A DNA stretch of 41,974 nt, taken from the NCBI GenBank assembly GCA_017508425.1, contig JAFVYZ010000015.1, positions 1 to 41,974 of the forward strand, written 5' to 3'. The notes below the pieces were generated by a model that saw nothing but the letters and a program-made list of their open reading frames with translations, had not been told where the DNA came from and did not search any database. This DNA is from Clostridia bacterium. Its GTDB lineage: Bacteria; Bacillota; Clostridia; Oscillospirales; CAG-272. The first letter of the stretch is position 1. The number at the start of each line of letters is the position of its first letter. Shown one piece after another: positions 1-6,799 of this stretch. A program made the position numbers and the translations under genes.

Positions 1-122
1 CCTGCGGGGCTGTATCTCATCACGCGTCAGCGTGTATCTCCCTGCGGCTTGATGATATCCAGCCCTACGGGCTGATGATATACCGCAACAAGTTGCGGAT
101 GATATACAAGGCTTACGCCTTG
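1..122. repeat. array of short hairpins separated by a GATGATATAC-like spacer
   Basis: At least four short perfect hairpins follow one another: CACGC/GCGTG (21-34), CAGCCC/GGGCTG (60-74), CCGCAAC/GTTGCGG (83-98) and CAAGGC/GCCTTG (107-122). The last three are separated by the near-constant spacer ATGATATAC or GATGATATCC, so arm sequences change while the spacer is kept. The array probably continues left of the window. No reading frame explains it. It could be a structured RNA, a 3'-UTR array or a mobile palindromic repeat; the sequence alone does not decide. Confidence 0.7.
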
Positions 123-148
123 ATTTATTTACGAAAGTGTGATATAAT
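120..148 (+). promoter_or_regulatory. sigma-A-type promoter for the 173-589 gene
   Basis: TTGATT (120-125) and TATAAT (143-148) are separated by 17 bp, 25 bp ahead of the ATG at 173. The -35 box overlaps the last hairpin of the array upstream. Confidence 0.6.
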
Positions 149-172
149 GGAGTAAAGAAAGTCGGTGATATA

Positions 173-589
173 ATGAGAAATTTTGTTATTAACAATCGAT
201 GTGTCTTTTTTCTTCTCATTTTTTCTATATTAATTGCTTTTGGAGTATGGACTATAGATGAAGTAATTTCCATACCCATAATCATTCTTGGGGGCTTCTT
301 ATTCCTTGGGTACTCGATCGCTTTTCCTATTTGCTGTGTAATAAATTCGCAAGGAGTTACCATATATTATCTATTTGGTTTTGTAAGGAAAAGAATCGCT
401 TGGAACGAACTAAAGCATATAGAAGATCATCACTCCAAAAGCGGAGTGCTACCTTGGTGGAGAGAGTACCAAATTGCTTATTTCAAAACAAAATTTCCTT
501 TATGGGAAAAAGCGTGTATTCCAAAAACCAAGAAAGTAGTTCAACTGATTAAAAAGTATTATAAAGGGACTATCGAGAAATATGGTTAA
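173..589 (+). CDS. small membrane protein, bPH-like, unknown function
   Basis: This 138-residue protein is not a recognised family member. Residues 10-28 and 31-55 are strongly hydrophobic and look like two membrane helices. The rest is a soluble, probably cytoplasmic region whose pattern (VTIYYLFG..RKRIAWNELKHIE) resembles a short bacterial PH-like domain following a two-helix anchor; that is inference from pattern, not a confident match. The ATG at 173 is the only sensible start. Its ribosome binding site is weak (GGTG at 164-167), but a good promoter lies just upstream. It is a single-gene unit ending before a strong terminator. Base composition is more AT-rich than the neighbouring genes, which could indicate later acquisition. 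Confidence 0.65.
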   Translation: MRNFVINNRCVFFLLIFSILIAFGVWTIDEVISIPIIILGGFLFLGYSIAFPICCVINSQGVTIYYLFGFVRKRIAWNELKHIEDHHSKSGVLPWWREYQIAYFKTKFPLWEKACIPKTKKVVQLIKKYYKGTIEKYG

Positions 590-648
590 ATGCAGCCCCT
601 TTTGTTCGCAGTTACCTCTGTTTAGACACCTTTTATCACGTTTAAGGC

Positions 649-688
649 AATAATAAAAGGGACGCCGAATGGCGTCCCTTTTATTATT
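649..688. terminator. bidirectional terminator, 18-bp perfect stem
   Basis: An 18-bp perfect stem (649-666 with 671-688) closes a GAAT loop. It has A-rich and T-rich flanks, so it should work for both the plus-strand gene ending at 589 and the minus-strand gene. The stop codon of the minus-strand gene (684-686) lies inside the stem. Confidence 0.9.
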
Positions 689-1769
689 TTCCTGTCTTTT
701 CTAACAAGGTTCGGTAAAGGGCAAGCGTTTCCTCGGGGGTTTTTCGGTTTAATACCAATTTGCCGCTTTTCACGGTGAGCACCACTGCGGCATCGCATCC
801 TTCGTAGGTGTAGCGCGTGTGGTTGCCGAGTGTGTCGCTTTCAAAAACACCCATCGAGAGCCTGGGGGAGCCAAATCCGTACGTACGGTAGGCGGGAGCG
901 TCGTTTTCCACGTATTCCACGGCGGTAATGTCGGCATAATTCAGGTCCAAATCGCCGTAAAAGTCGGCCACGACCGAGAGCGACGTATCATCAAGCTGAA
1001 CCTCAAAATTCCCCGAAAGCGTGACAATGCCACAAAAAACGAGAATCGGCACCAGGATCGCTGCACTGACGATCAGGGCGATCTTCGTTTGCTTTTGAGG
1101 ACGATAATCGATTTTTTCGGTCTCCCCCTCGGCGAGCTGGCGCTTGTAATAGCGGTAAGAGTAGAGGGTCGGTACAAGGATCATAAGCAGTACCAGGGCC
1201 GTGAAGACAATGAAGAAGGGCACGAGCGGCAGGAAGATGGCGGGGAACATCAAAAATCCCGTTGCAACCATAATTTTACCGCCCAAACGGTGGGTGGCGT
1301 TCCAGTTTTCTTCGCTGGAGAGCGTCCAATAAATTTTAATGCCGACCGTGTGGTTGCGACGGCATTTGGGCATATAGTTGCCGATGATAATCATAAGAAT
1401 GCCGAACAAAAGGCCGATTATGGCTTGCATGTTGATCTTCCAACCAAGAGAGATCGCCAGTGTGAGTCCTCCCGTGAATAGGGAGATCGTAGGGCAGATC
1501 CAAAAGGTGAGGTGAAGGATCTTTTCACTTTGGTTGTTTCGTTTGTTGTCCCAAAGAGAAAATAGCACGCACACCCAGTGCAGTGCGAGAAAAAAGAGCG
1601 AAAAGCCAAGCCCCACAAGGGCAAAGGAACGCAGACCGCCCCTACCGCCGACGGTGTCGAGAAAGGCCGAGTGCTCCGTGATCGGCCGCCAAAAGAGCAG
1701 GCCTAAAATAACGGGCAAAAGAATCAGTAGGGAAGAAAAGATCAGCTTGTATTTGTGTTTTTTAATCAT
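684..1769 (-). CDS. sdpI: SdpI-family immunity/membrane protein
   Basis: A 361-residue integral membrane protein. Helices are visible near residues 8-27, 47-72, 86-110, 114-131, 166-202 and 229-251. Residues 130-165 (GNYMPKCRRNHTVGIKIYWT...NATH) carry the signature of the SdpI family, in which Bacillus subtilis SdpI gives immunity to the SdpC toxin and recruits the repressor SdpR to the membrane. The C-terminal 110 residues form a soluble region with a PH-like strand pattern, which short SdpI proteins lack. The gene overlaps the upstream repressor gene by 8 bp (ATGATTAA), so the two are translationally coupled. No toxin gene is visible nearby; immunity is therefore inferred from family and context, and a general envelope role is possible. 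Confidence 0.8.
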   Translation of the reverse strand: MIKKHKYKLIFSSLLILLPVILGLLFWRPITEHSAFLDTVGGRGGLRSFALVGLGFSLFFLALHWVCVLFSLWDNKRNNQSEKILHLTFWICPTISLFTGGLTLAISLGWKINMQAIIGLLFGILMIIIGNYMPKCRRNHTVGIKIYWTLSSEENWNATHRLGGKIMVATGFLMFPAIFLPLVPFFIVFTALVLLMILVPTLYSYRYYKRQLAEGETEKIDYRPQKQTKIALIVSAAILVPILVFCGIVTLSGNFEVQLDDTSLSVVADFYGDLDLNYADITAVEYVENDAPAYRTYGFGSPRLSMGVFESDTLGNHTRYTYEGCDAAVVLTVKSGKLVLNRKTPEETLALYRTLLEKTGK

Positions 1770-2037
1770 GGGTTTCGGCTCCTTTCAGCTCGGCCAGCCA
1801 CAGTAAAATTTCCTCAAGCACCGAGGCGTTCAGTTCATAATAAATATATTTCCCCTCGCGGCAATCGCGGATGAGGTCGGCTTCCTTTAAAACCGATAAA
1901 TGTCTTGAGATCGAGGCACCCGTGACCTCAAAATGCGACACAATGTCGCCGGCCGCCATGCGTCCTTTCTTTAAAAGATGCAGGATCTCACGGCGAATGG
2001 GGTCGGAGAGTGCGCGAAGGGTTTGCTGTAATGCCAT
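1762..2037 (-). CDS. sdpR: ArsR/SmtB-family autorepressor, SdpR-like
   Basis: A 91-residue winged-helix protein. It opens with the typical ArsR segment LRALSDPIRREILHLLKKG, then has a recognition-helix region (GASISRHLSVLKEADLI) and a beta-wing ending GKYIYYELN. The CxC metal site of metal-sensing ArsR members is absent, as in SdpR, which responds to a membrane partner rather than a metal. It is the first gene of a two-gene operon with the SdpI-like protein. A perfect 9-bp inverted repeat lies directly downstream of its own -10 box, fitting autorepression. The start ATG follows an AGGA ribosome binding site. Family is certain; SdpR identity rests on the partner gene. Confidence 0.88.
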   Translation of the reverse strand: MALQQTLRALSDPIRREILHLLKKGRMAAGDIVSHFEVTGASISRHLSVLKEADLIRDCREGKYIYYELNASVLEEILLWLAELKGAETHD

Positions 2038-2055
2038 AATACGTCCTTTCTTTTA

Positions 2056-2108
2056 ACATTTAACCTAATTGTTAAATGTAGTATATCACATCGTAAGGGA
2101 TTTGTCAA
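2056..2108 (-). promoter_or_regulatory. sdpR promoter with overlapping operator
   Basis: On the minus strand TTGACA (plus 2103-2108) and TATACT (plus 2080-2085) are 17 bp apart. Immediately downstream of the -10 box lies a perfect inverted repeat, ACATTTAAC (2056-2064) and GTTAAATGT (2071-2079), with a 6-bp spacer. A repressor bound there would cover the transcription start. Confidence 0.85.
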
Positions 2109-2122
2109 CAGGGAAATATATG

Positions 2123-2176
2123 AAAAAGCCCCTTGTTTTTCGCGCGGTGAAGGTTGCGCGAAGGTAAGGGCTTTTT
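2123..2176. terminator. imperfect hairpin, terminator-like
   Basis: AAAAAGCCC (2123-2131) pairs with GGGCTTTTT (2168-2176), with a one-base bulge and an inner CGCGC/GCGCG stem (2141-2145 with 2156-2160). The T-rich end resembles a rho-independent terminator. It lies upstream of sdpR with no gene ending nearby, so its purpose is unclear. Confidence 0.5.
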
Positions 2177-2189
2177 GTTGTAAAATGAA

Positions 2190-2513
2190 AACCACGCGAT
2201 AGTCGCGTGGTTCCAAAGAGGCTATTGCCGATGAAGAGAAAGTAAATAGAAATTCAGCGAAGAATGTCCTTGTGTCAAAGCTTGGAGACGCAGTAGCGGA
2301 GGGATTGTACGGAGTGCAAAGCGAACAAGAAGCCTTCTCCCACTGGGGGAAGGCTCGTGTCAAAAACTCGTTTACGGGTAGCAAGTAATAATTGCATGGC
2401 TGGCAGGCCCACAAAAAGCGCACTCGTGCGCCGCCATGTAGTATCGGCAAAATCGCGTTGCGATTCTTGCCACCAAGAATGCAGTTCTGCATTCTTGGGA
2501 TAGGGCATATGCC
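2190..2513. repeat. gene-free, hairpin-rich intergenic region
   Basis: No credible gene lies here. It contains a series of separate stems: 2190-2212 (ACCACGCGA, loop TAG), 2331-2355 (11 bp with one G-T pair), 2418-2431 (GCGCAC/GTGCGC), 2446-2471 (GGCAAAATCGC with one bulge) and 2473-2498 (12-bp arms around CCAAGAATGCAG). They differ in sequence. The region looks like a patchwork of intergenic palindromic repeats or a structured RNA. It sits between two minus-strand operons. Confidence 0.55.
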
Positions 2514-2514
2514 T

Positions 2515-2555
2515 AAGAATAAAATCCCCCCGCTATGCGGGGGGATTTTATTCTT
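2515..2555. terminator. terminator of the recombinase-HAD-glycerol kinase operon
   Basis: A 19-bp perfect stem (2515-2533 with 2537-2555) with loop TAT and A/T-rich outer base pairs. The kinase stop codon (2554-2556) overlaps it, as also happens at the end of the sdpI gene. Confidence 0.9.
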
Positions 2556-4044
2556 ATTTCTTATACCAGCCCTTGGCGCGTTCAAGTGCTCTGTGCCATT
2601 CACGGAGCATGGAATCGCGCTCGGCGGTGGTGATTTTCGGTGCGTAGCGAGCCTTGGCCTTGAAAAGCTCGGCCGCATCCTTCGGACTCGCAAGACCTAT
2701 TCCGATCGCCGCCGCAAATGCCACGCCGCGTGCAGTTGCCTCGGCAGAAGAGGGAATCTCCAGCGGTATGCCGAGCATATCGGCACTGAATTGCATTAAA
2801 AATTCATCGCGCACGGCACCGCCGTCGCATCGCAAAAGGGTCAGGGGAATGCCCGTATCCTTAACCATGGCGGCGGCGAGATCAGCCACTTGGTAGGCGA
2901 TGCTTTCCTCGGTCGCGCGCACGACGTGCGCGCTTGTAGTACCGCCTGTGATGCCGATCATGAGGCCTGTGGCAAAGGGATCGCGGTGGGGAGCGGAAAG
3001 CCCGCTGAAGGCGGGCACAAAGTAAACGCCGCCGTTGTCCTTGACCGATATGGCGAGTGCCGCGCTTTCCTTGGCGGAGCCGATAATACCGAGTCCGTCG
3101 CGCAGCCACTGTATGGCGGCACCGGCGATATACACGCCGCCGTCAAGAGCAAAGGTGCGCTTGCCCTCAAATTGCCATGCCACGGTCGGGATCAAGCCGC
3201 TTTCGGAAAGGATCGGTGCGTCTCCTGTATTCATCAGCATAAAGCACCCCGTGCCGTACGTGGCCTTGACTGAGCCGCGCACGATGCAGCCCTGCCCGAG
3301 GAGGGCTGCTTGTTGGTCGTTTAACAAAGCTGTGACGGGAGCCGTAATGCCCAAAAATGCATCGGGATCGGCATAGCCAAAGCACCCGGCGCTATCCCCG
3401 ATCTCGGGCAGAATCGCAGGGTCTATGCCGAAAATAGCACAAATTTCCTTGTCCCACGCCCCCGTTTTTAGGTTGTAAAGCATCGTGCGCGAGGCGGTTG
3501 AGGCGTCGGTCTTGTGTGCTTTTTTGCCCGTGATACCGTAAAGAAGCCACGCATCCATATTGCCGGCGAAAAGACGGCCTTGGGAATACAGCTCACCGCA
3601 TTCGGGCACGTTATGTAAGATCCACTCGATTTTGGTGGCACTGAAGTAGCTGTCGGGTATCAGTCCCGTTTTTTCACGGAAAAGGCTGCCGTATTCTTGC
3701 TGTAAGGCTTCGGCGCGAGGGGCAGTGCGCTTGTCCTGCCATACGATCGCGGGGGAAACGGGCTTGCCCGTTTCGGCATCCCAAAGCACTACGCTTTCCC
3801 CCTCGTGATCGATGCCGATGGCGATGATATCGGAGGGCGAGGCGTTGGCGATCGCCATGGCCTCGGCGGTGGCGGCCCGTACTGCATCAAAAATTTCAAC
3901 GGGATCGTGCTCCACCCATCCCGCTTTGGGATAAAGCTGCGTGATCTCGCGGTAGCCGCGAGCAACGGGGGAAAAATCAGGATCAAATAAAATGACAGTT
4001 ACGCCGGTTGTGCCTTGATCAATGCCTAAAATATACTTTCCCAT
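2554..4044 (-). CDS. glpK: FGGY-family glycerol kinase (substrate residue altered)
   Basis: At 496 residues this matches the usual size of glycerol kinase, which makes glycerol 3-phosphate from glycerol and ATP in the cytoplasm. The phosphate-binding start (LGIDQGTTGVT, residues 5-15), QLYPKAGWVEHDP (36-48), NDQQAALLGQ (242-251) and KATYGTGCFMLMNTG (260-274) are all typical. Of the glycerol contacts known from E. coli GlpK, Glu (E83), Trp (W102), Tyr (Y133) and Asp (D243) are kept, but the Arg of the NQRET motif is Gly here (HEGES, G82). The substrate could therefore be glycerol or a related polyol. It is the last gene of a minus-strand operon, starting 3 bp after the HAD gene with no clear ribosome binding site, so it is probably translated by coupling. 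Confidence 0.8.
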   Translation of the reverse strand: MGKYILGIDQGTTGVTVILFDPDFSPVARGYREITQLYPKAGWVEHDPVEIFDAVRAATAEAMAIANASPSDIIAIGIDHEGESVVLWDAETGKPVSPAIVWQDKRTAPRAEALQQEYGSLFREKTGLIPDSYFSATKIEWILHNVPECGELYSQGRLFAGNMDAWLLYGITGKKAHKTDASTASRTMLYNLKTGAWDKEICAIFGIDPAILPEIGDSAGCFGYADPDAFLGITAPVTALLNDQQAALLGQGCIVRGSVKATYGTGCFMLMNTGDAPILSESGLIPTVAWQFEGKRTFALDGGVYIAGAAIQWLRDGLGIIGSAKESAALAISVKDNGGVYFVPAFSGLSAPHRDPFATGLMIGITGGTTSAHVVRATEESIAYQVADLAAAMVKDTGIPLTLLRCDGGAVRDEFLMQFSADMLGIPLEIPSSAEATARGVAFAAAIGIGLASPKDAAELFKAKARYAPKITTAERDSMLREWHRALERAKGWYKK

Positions 4045-4047
4045 AGA

Positions 4048-4740
4048 TTAAAGCCGACCGTTCAGACGGGCGAGCAGGTCGGGGATTTCAGACAGCGCCT
4101 CAATGGTGTGATCGGGCGGCGTTACACCGTCGGGGAAGGGTCTTACGTAAGGGATCCACACGGCGGTGAGCCCCGCTTTTTTTGAGCCCTCCACGTCATT
4201 CGTGGGGTGATCGCCCACGTACATCGCCTCATGAGGCGCAACGCCCATTTCGCGGCAAATGGTGTGGTAGGCCGAGGCGTAGGGCTTGCTCTCGGGGAGC
4301 GTGCCGCAAATGATAATTTTATCAAAATAGGGGGCAAGCGGGGTGTTTTGCAGCTTGTCCATCTGGCTCTTTTCGCCACCGTTGGTGAGCATGCCGATGA
4401 GATACCCCTGCTCGCGCAGGGCAGTGAGGGTCGAAAGCGTGTCCTTCCACAGCGTAATGGTGCGGGGCTGATGGGTGCGGATCACACGCATGTATTCCTC
4501 ATAAGTGGGGGCTTTTTTGAACACCCCTTTTGCCACCTTTTCTTTATAAACGTCGGGCCAGCCGTGGGGGTAAGCCCCGTCCTTGTCGGCTTGCTTCATA
4601 CGGGCGAGAAGCTCGTCGTCGCTGAGCGCGTCGTTGATATATTCCGCCATATCCGCCTTGAAGGGGGCAAACATTTTGGTGTAGCTGGCGTCTCTGTCAT
4701 ACAGTGTATGGTCAAAATCAAAAATTACGGCTTTAATCAT
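4048..4740 (-). CDS. HAD-superfamily hydrolase (phosphoglycolate phosphatase-like)
   Basis: A 230-residue cytoplasmic phosphatase-type protein. HAD motif I is at residues 6-15 (IFDFDHTLYD; nucleophile D8, general acid D10), motif II is MLTNG, the motif III lysine lies in PESKPYASAY, and motif IV is YVGDHPTNDVEGSKKAG. A helical cap lies between motifs I and II, as in the YjjG/Gph-like group. The start chosen is the ATG at 4740, because it follows an AGGAG site and begins directly with the conserved domain; a longer frame to 4824 only adds unrelated residues. It overlaps the recombinase gene by 8 bp (ATGATTAA). The substrate cannot be read from sequence. Its position before glycerol kinase hints at phosphorylated polyols, which is inference. 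Confidence 0.85.
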   Translation of the reverse strand: MIKAVIFDFDHTLYDRDASYTKMFAPFKADMAEYINDALSDDELLARMKQADKDGAYPHGWPDVYKEKVAKGVFKKAPTYEEYMRVIRTHQPRTITLWKDTLSTLTALREQGYLIGMLTNGGEKSQMDKLQNTPLAPYFDKIIICGTLPESKPYASAYHTICREMGVAPHEAMYVGDHPTNDVEGSKKAGLTAVWIPYVRPFPDGVTPPDHTIEALSEIPDLLARLNGRL

Positions 4741-5776
4741 CGTGCTCGGTCTCCTTTGTATTCTTGCTTTTTCGTGTGATGCCCGACAAGGGGTTGTGGG
4801 ACATTGCAGCCTGCATATTGGCACTGCTTACGTGTGTATAGATCTGTGTGGTATTTAATTGCTCGTGCCCCAAAATGTCCTTTAGAACACGCACGTCCAC
4901 CTCGCCCGTTTGGTACATCAGGGTCGCGGCCGTGTGGCGGAGCTTGTGCACCGACAAACGGCGTTCGCCAAGTCCTGCCAGGTCTAAATATTTATAGACC
5001 ATCCACTGTACCGTTTTGACACTGATGCGGTTATTTTGACCGCTCAAAAACAGGGCCTTCTCCTTGCTCGTTTTGCCGTTTTTCTCGGCCAAGCGTATCG
5101 GCAAATATTCGGACAGGGCCGTTTGACAGGCGTCATTCAAATAAATGATGCGCTCCTTGGCTCCCTTGCCCGTGACGCGCAGAGACTGCATCTCGCGATT
5201 GATGTCGGTGAGGTTGATGCCGCACAGCTCTGAAACACGCATGCCGCAGTTGAGAAACAGGGTCACAATGGCATAATCCCTCACCACAGTACGGGATCTT
5301 TTGTCATTTTTGATGGTGTCAAGCAGCAGTATCGATTCCTCCAGCGACAAGAATTTGGGGAGCGTTTGCTTTTTCTTGGGGGCTTCGATGTCCGCGGCCG
5401 GGTTGGCGCGCAGCTGCTTGGTTTTGGTGACCAGGTAACGGTAGAGCATACGGATCGACACCAATTTTCTCGCCTTGGCCGCCCAAAGGTTTTTCCGCAC
5501 TGTGCCTGTGTATTGCAAAAAGGCATAAATTTCAGTGGTGCGGATCGAGCCGATAAACTCAAGGTCAAGCGCGCGGATGTCGATTGTAAGAAATTCCTCG
5601 CTTTCAAGGTCGATCCCCTCGCGGCACGCCACAATGTAGCGGAAGAAGGTGCGAAGGTCAAGGAGGTATTCCGACACGGTCTTCTCGGAGCAGTTTTGGA
5701 TGCCCGATTTGTATGCTGCAAATTCCTGTACCGCTACGGGCAATTCGTGCAACGGAATGGCGTATTGATGTTTCAT
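4733..5776 (-). CDS. tyrosine recombinase, XerC/XerD-like
   Basis: A 347-residue site-specific recombinase. Residues 11-125 form the SAM-like core-binding domain and 140-325 the catalytic domain. The full active set is present: R180 (CGMRVSEL), K204 (VTGKGAKER), H277 and R280 (HKLRH), H304 (LGHEQ) and the nucleophile Y313 (IYTHV). Size and motifs fit a chromosomal XerC/D-type protein that resolves chromosome dimers better than a phage integrase. It heads an operon with a HAD hydrolase and glycerol kinase. The ATG follows AAAGGAGC. A mobile-element origin cannot be excluded, but no att site or phage genes flank it. Confidence 0.88.
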   Translation of the reverse strand: MKHQYAIPLHELPVAVQEFAAYKSGIQNCSEKTVSEYLLDLRTFFRYIVACREGIDLESEEFLTIDIRALDLEFIGSIRTTEIYAFLQYTGTVRKNLWAAKARKLVSIRMLYRYLVTKTKQLRANPAADIEAPKKKQTLPKFLSLEESILLLDTIKNDKRSRTVVRDYAIVTLFLNCGMRVSELCGINLTDINREMQSLRVTGKGAKERIIYLNDACQTALSEYLPIRLAEKNGKTSKEKALFLSGQNNRISVKTVQWMVYKYLDLAGLGERRLSVHKLRHTAATLMYQTGEVDVRVLKDILGHEQLNTTQIYTHVSSANMQAAMSHNPLSGITRKSKNTKETEHDD

Positions 5777-5844
5777 AGCTGCTCCTTTCTTTGTGATATT
5801 TTGGTGTTATCGGTGCGAAAAATAGAAAATATTTGTTATTGGAC

Positions 5845-5873
5845 TTGCAATAAAGGGCAAAATTCGGTATAAT
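5845..5873 (+). promoter_or_regulatory. promoter for the 5906-6481 membrane protein
   Basis: TTGCAA (5845-5850) and TATAAT (5868-5873) are 17 bp apart. The TTGCAA box is its own reverse complement, so it could also serve the divergent recombinase gene, but no good -10 box is visible on that side. Confidence 0.7.
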
Positions 5874-5905
5874 GATAAAAGAATGATGAAAGAGGGAATT
5901 GTACA

Positions 5906-6481
5906 GTGAAAGAATTTTTCAAAAAGTATTCTTACATATCGGTCAGACTGTTTGTCACTCAGTTTGCGATTGCGCTTTTCGGTCTTGGCATGGTGTTTGT
6001 CAGCGCGTATGCGGGAAACCAAAAGCTGCGTGTCGGCAGTAGCATCGGAGCCATTGTTTTTTATTTGTTTCTCATTTATGTTCATATGTGGGAAACAGGG
6101 GCAAAGGACGGCATTTCGGCCACCGCACGCGGTACGGCGCGCGGCTTGTGGCGCGGCTTTGCCATTGGTGCCGTTGCCAATACGCCGAATTTGATTTTGG
6201 CCTTGCTCATTGCCGGCGCAAAGATCAGCGGTGCTGTCGGAAGCCTCGGGCAGGTCGCAACCTCGGTTGCGTTGATGCTTGAGGGTATGTATTTTGGCTT
6301 GTTGTCCGTGCAGCTCGGTGAAACGGTGCTTTCGGGCTACGTGGTGTCCTACTTCCTCATCATCCTGCCGGCTGTTTTGGTCGCAGGCCTTGCCTACATC
6401 ATCGGCAGCTACAATCTGCACGCTACTAATATTTTAATACCAAAGAACAAAGATGTCAAGAACAACGGACGCCCAAAATAA
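5906..6481 (+). CDS. integral membrane protein, unknown function
   Basis: A 191-residue membrane protein that I do not assign to a family. Hydrophobic stretches at about residues 13-36, 45-61, 83-103, 112-134 and 144-165 suggest five helices. A small loop around 62-80 (ETGAKDGISATARGTARG) is polar and Gly/Ala-rich. The C-terminal 25 residues are polar and basic. It starts with GTG at 5906, 8 bp after AGAGGGA, and has its own promoter. It is a monocistronic unit ending before a GC-rich hairpin. No catalytic motif is visible. Confidence 0.7.
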   Translation: MKEFFKKYSYISVRLFVTQFAIALFGLGMVFVSAYAGNQKLRVGSSIGAIVFYLFLIYVHMWETGAKDGISATARGTARGLWRGFAIGAVANTPNLILALLIAGAKISGAVGSLGQVATSVALMLEGMYFGLLSVQLGETVLSGYVVSYFLIILPAVLVAGLAYIIGSYNLHATNILIPKNKDVKNNGRPK

Positions 6482-6514
6482 AAAATATTTATAATATAAG
6501 CAATTATGAATAAG

Positions 6515-6552
6515 GAATCCCCGCCGTGCCCGATCGGGCACAGCGGGGATTC
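6515..6552. terminator. GC-rich hairpin after the membrane protein gene
   Basis: GAATCCCCGC (6515-6524) pairs with GCGGGGATTC (6543-6552), and GTGCCC pairs with GGGCAC inside, separated by a single C/A mismatch. The following TTGCTTTG is a poor T-tract, so termination may be partial. Confidence 0.7.
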
Positions 6553-6660
6553 TTGCTTTGATGAGGTTTTTGGGAGGAGCATGACGCGAATGTCGCACGG
6601 AGCTTTTTTTGTGGAAAATTTCTTCAAAATCAGTGCGTTTTCTTGACCCGTTTTGGTACT

Positions 6661-6738
6661 TCTACTGTCAGTAGAGCTGCTTTTTTGAAAAATCTACCGC
6701 CGGGGAAATGAGTGTATAATCGATTTTCGTGACAGTAG
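6661..6738. promoter_or_regulatory. operator-like CTACTGTC/GACAGTAG pair
   Basis: TCTACTG-T-CAGTAGA (6661-6675) is a perfect 7-bp-arm palindrome. The same half-site GACAGTAG returns at 6731-6738, ending one base before the -35 box of the next gene. The arrangement resembles two regulator sites, one next to the promoter. The rest of 6556-6780 shows no gene. Confidence 0.4.
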
Positions 6739-6739
6739 G

Positions 6740-6767
6740 TTGATTTCGCCGCCTTTTGCCGTATAAT
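6740..6767 (+). promoter_or_regulatory. promoter for the PAP2-like gene
   Basis: TTGATT (6740-6745) and TATAAT (6762-6767) are 16 bp apart, 32 bp before the ATG at 6800. Confidence 0.65.
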
Positions 6768-6799
6768 GGTCTTGCAAGAAAAAACGGAGGTGTTCTCAA

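Noticed and set aside
1-122. CRISPR array
   Set aside because: The constant part is about 10 bp and the variable parts are palindromes; no cas genes are present.
1971-2799. Open frames across the hairpin region
   Set aside because: They run through palindromes, terminators and the glycerol kinase end, and have no ribosome binding site or family pattern.
4741-4824. Longer start for the HAD gene
   Set aside because: It adds 28 residues with no family match inside the recombinase gene and lacks a ribosome binding site.
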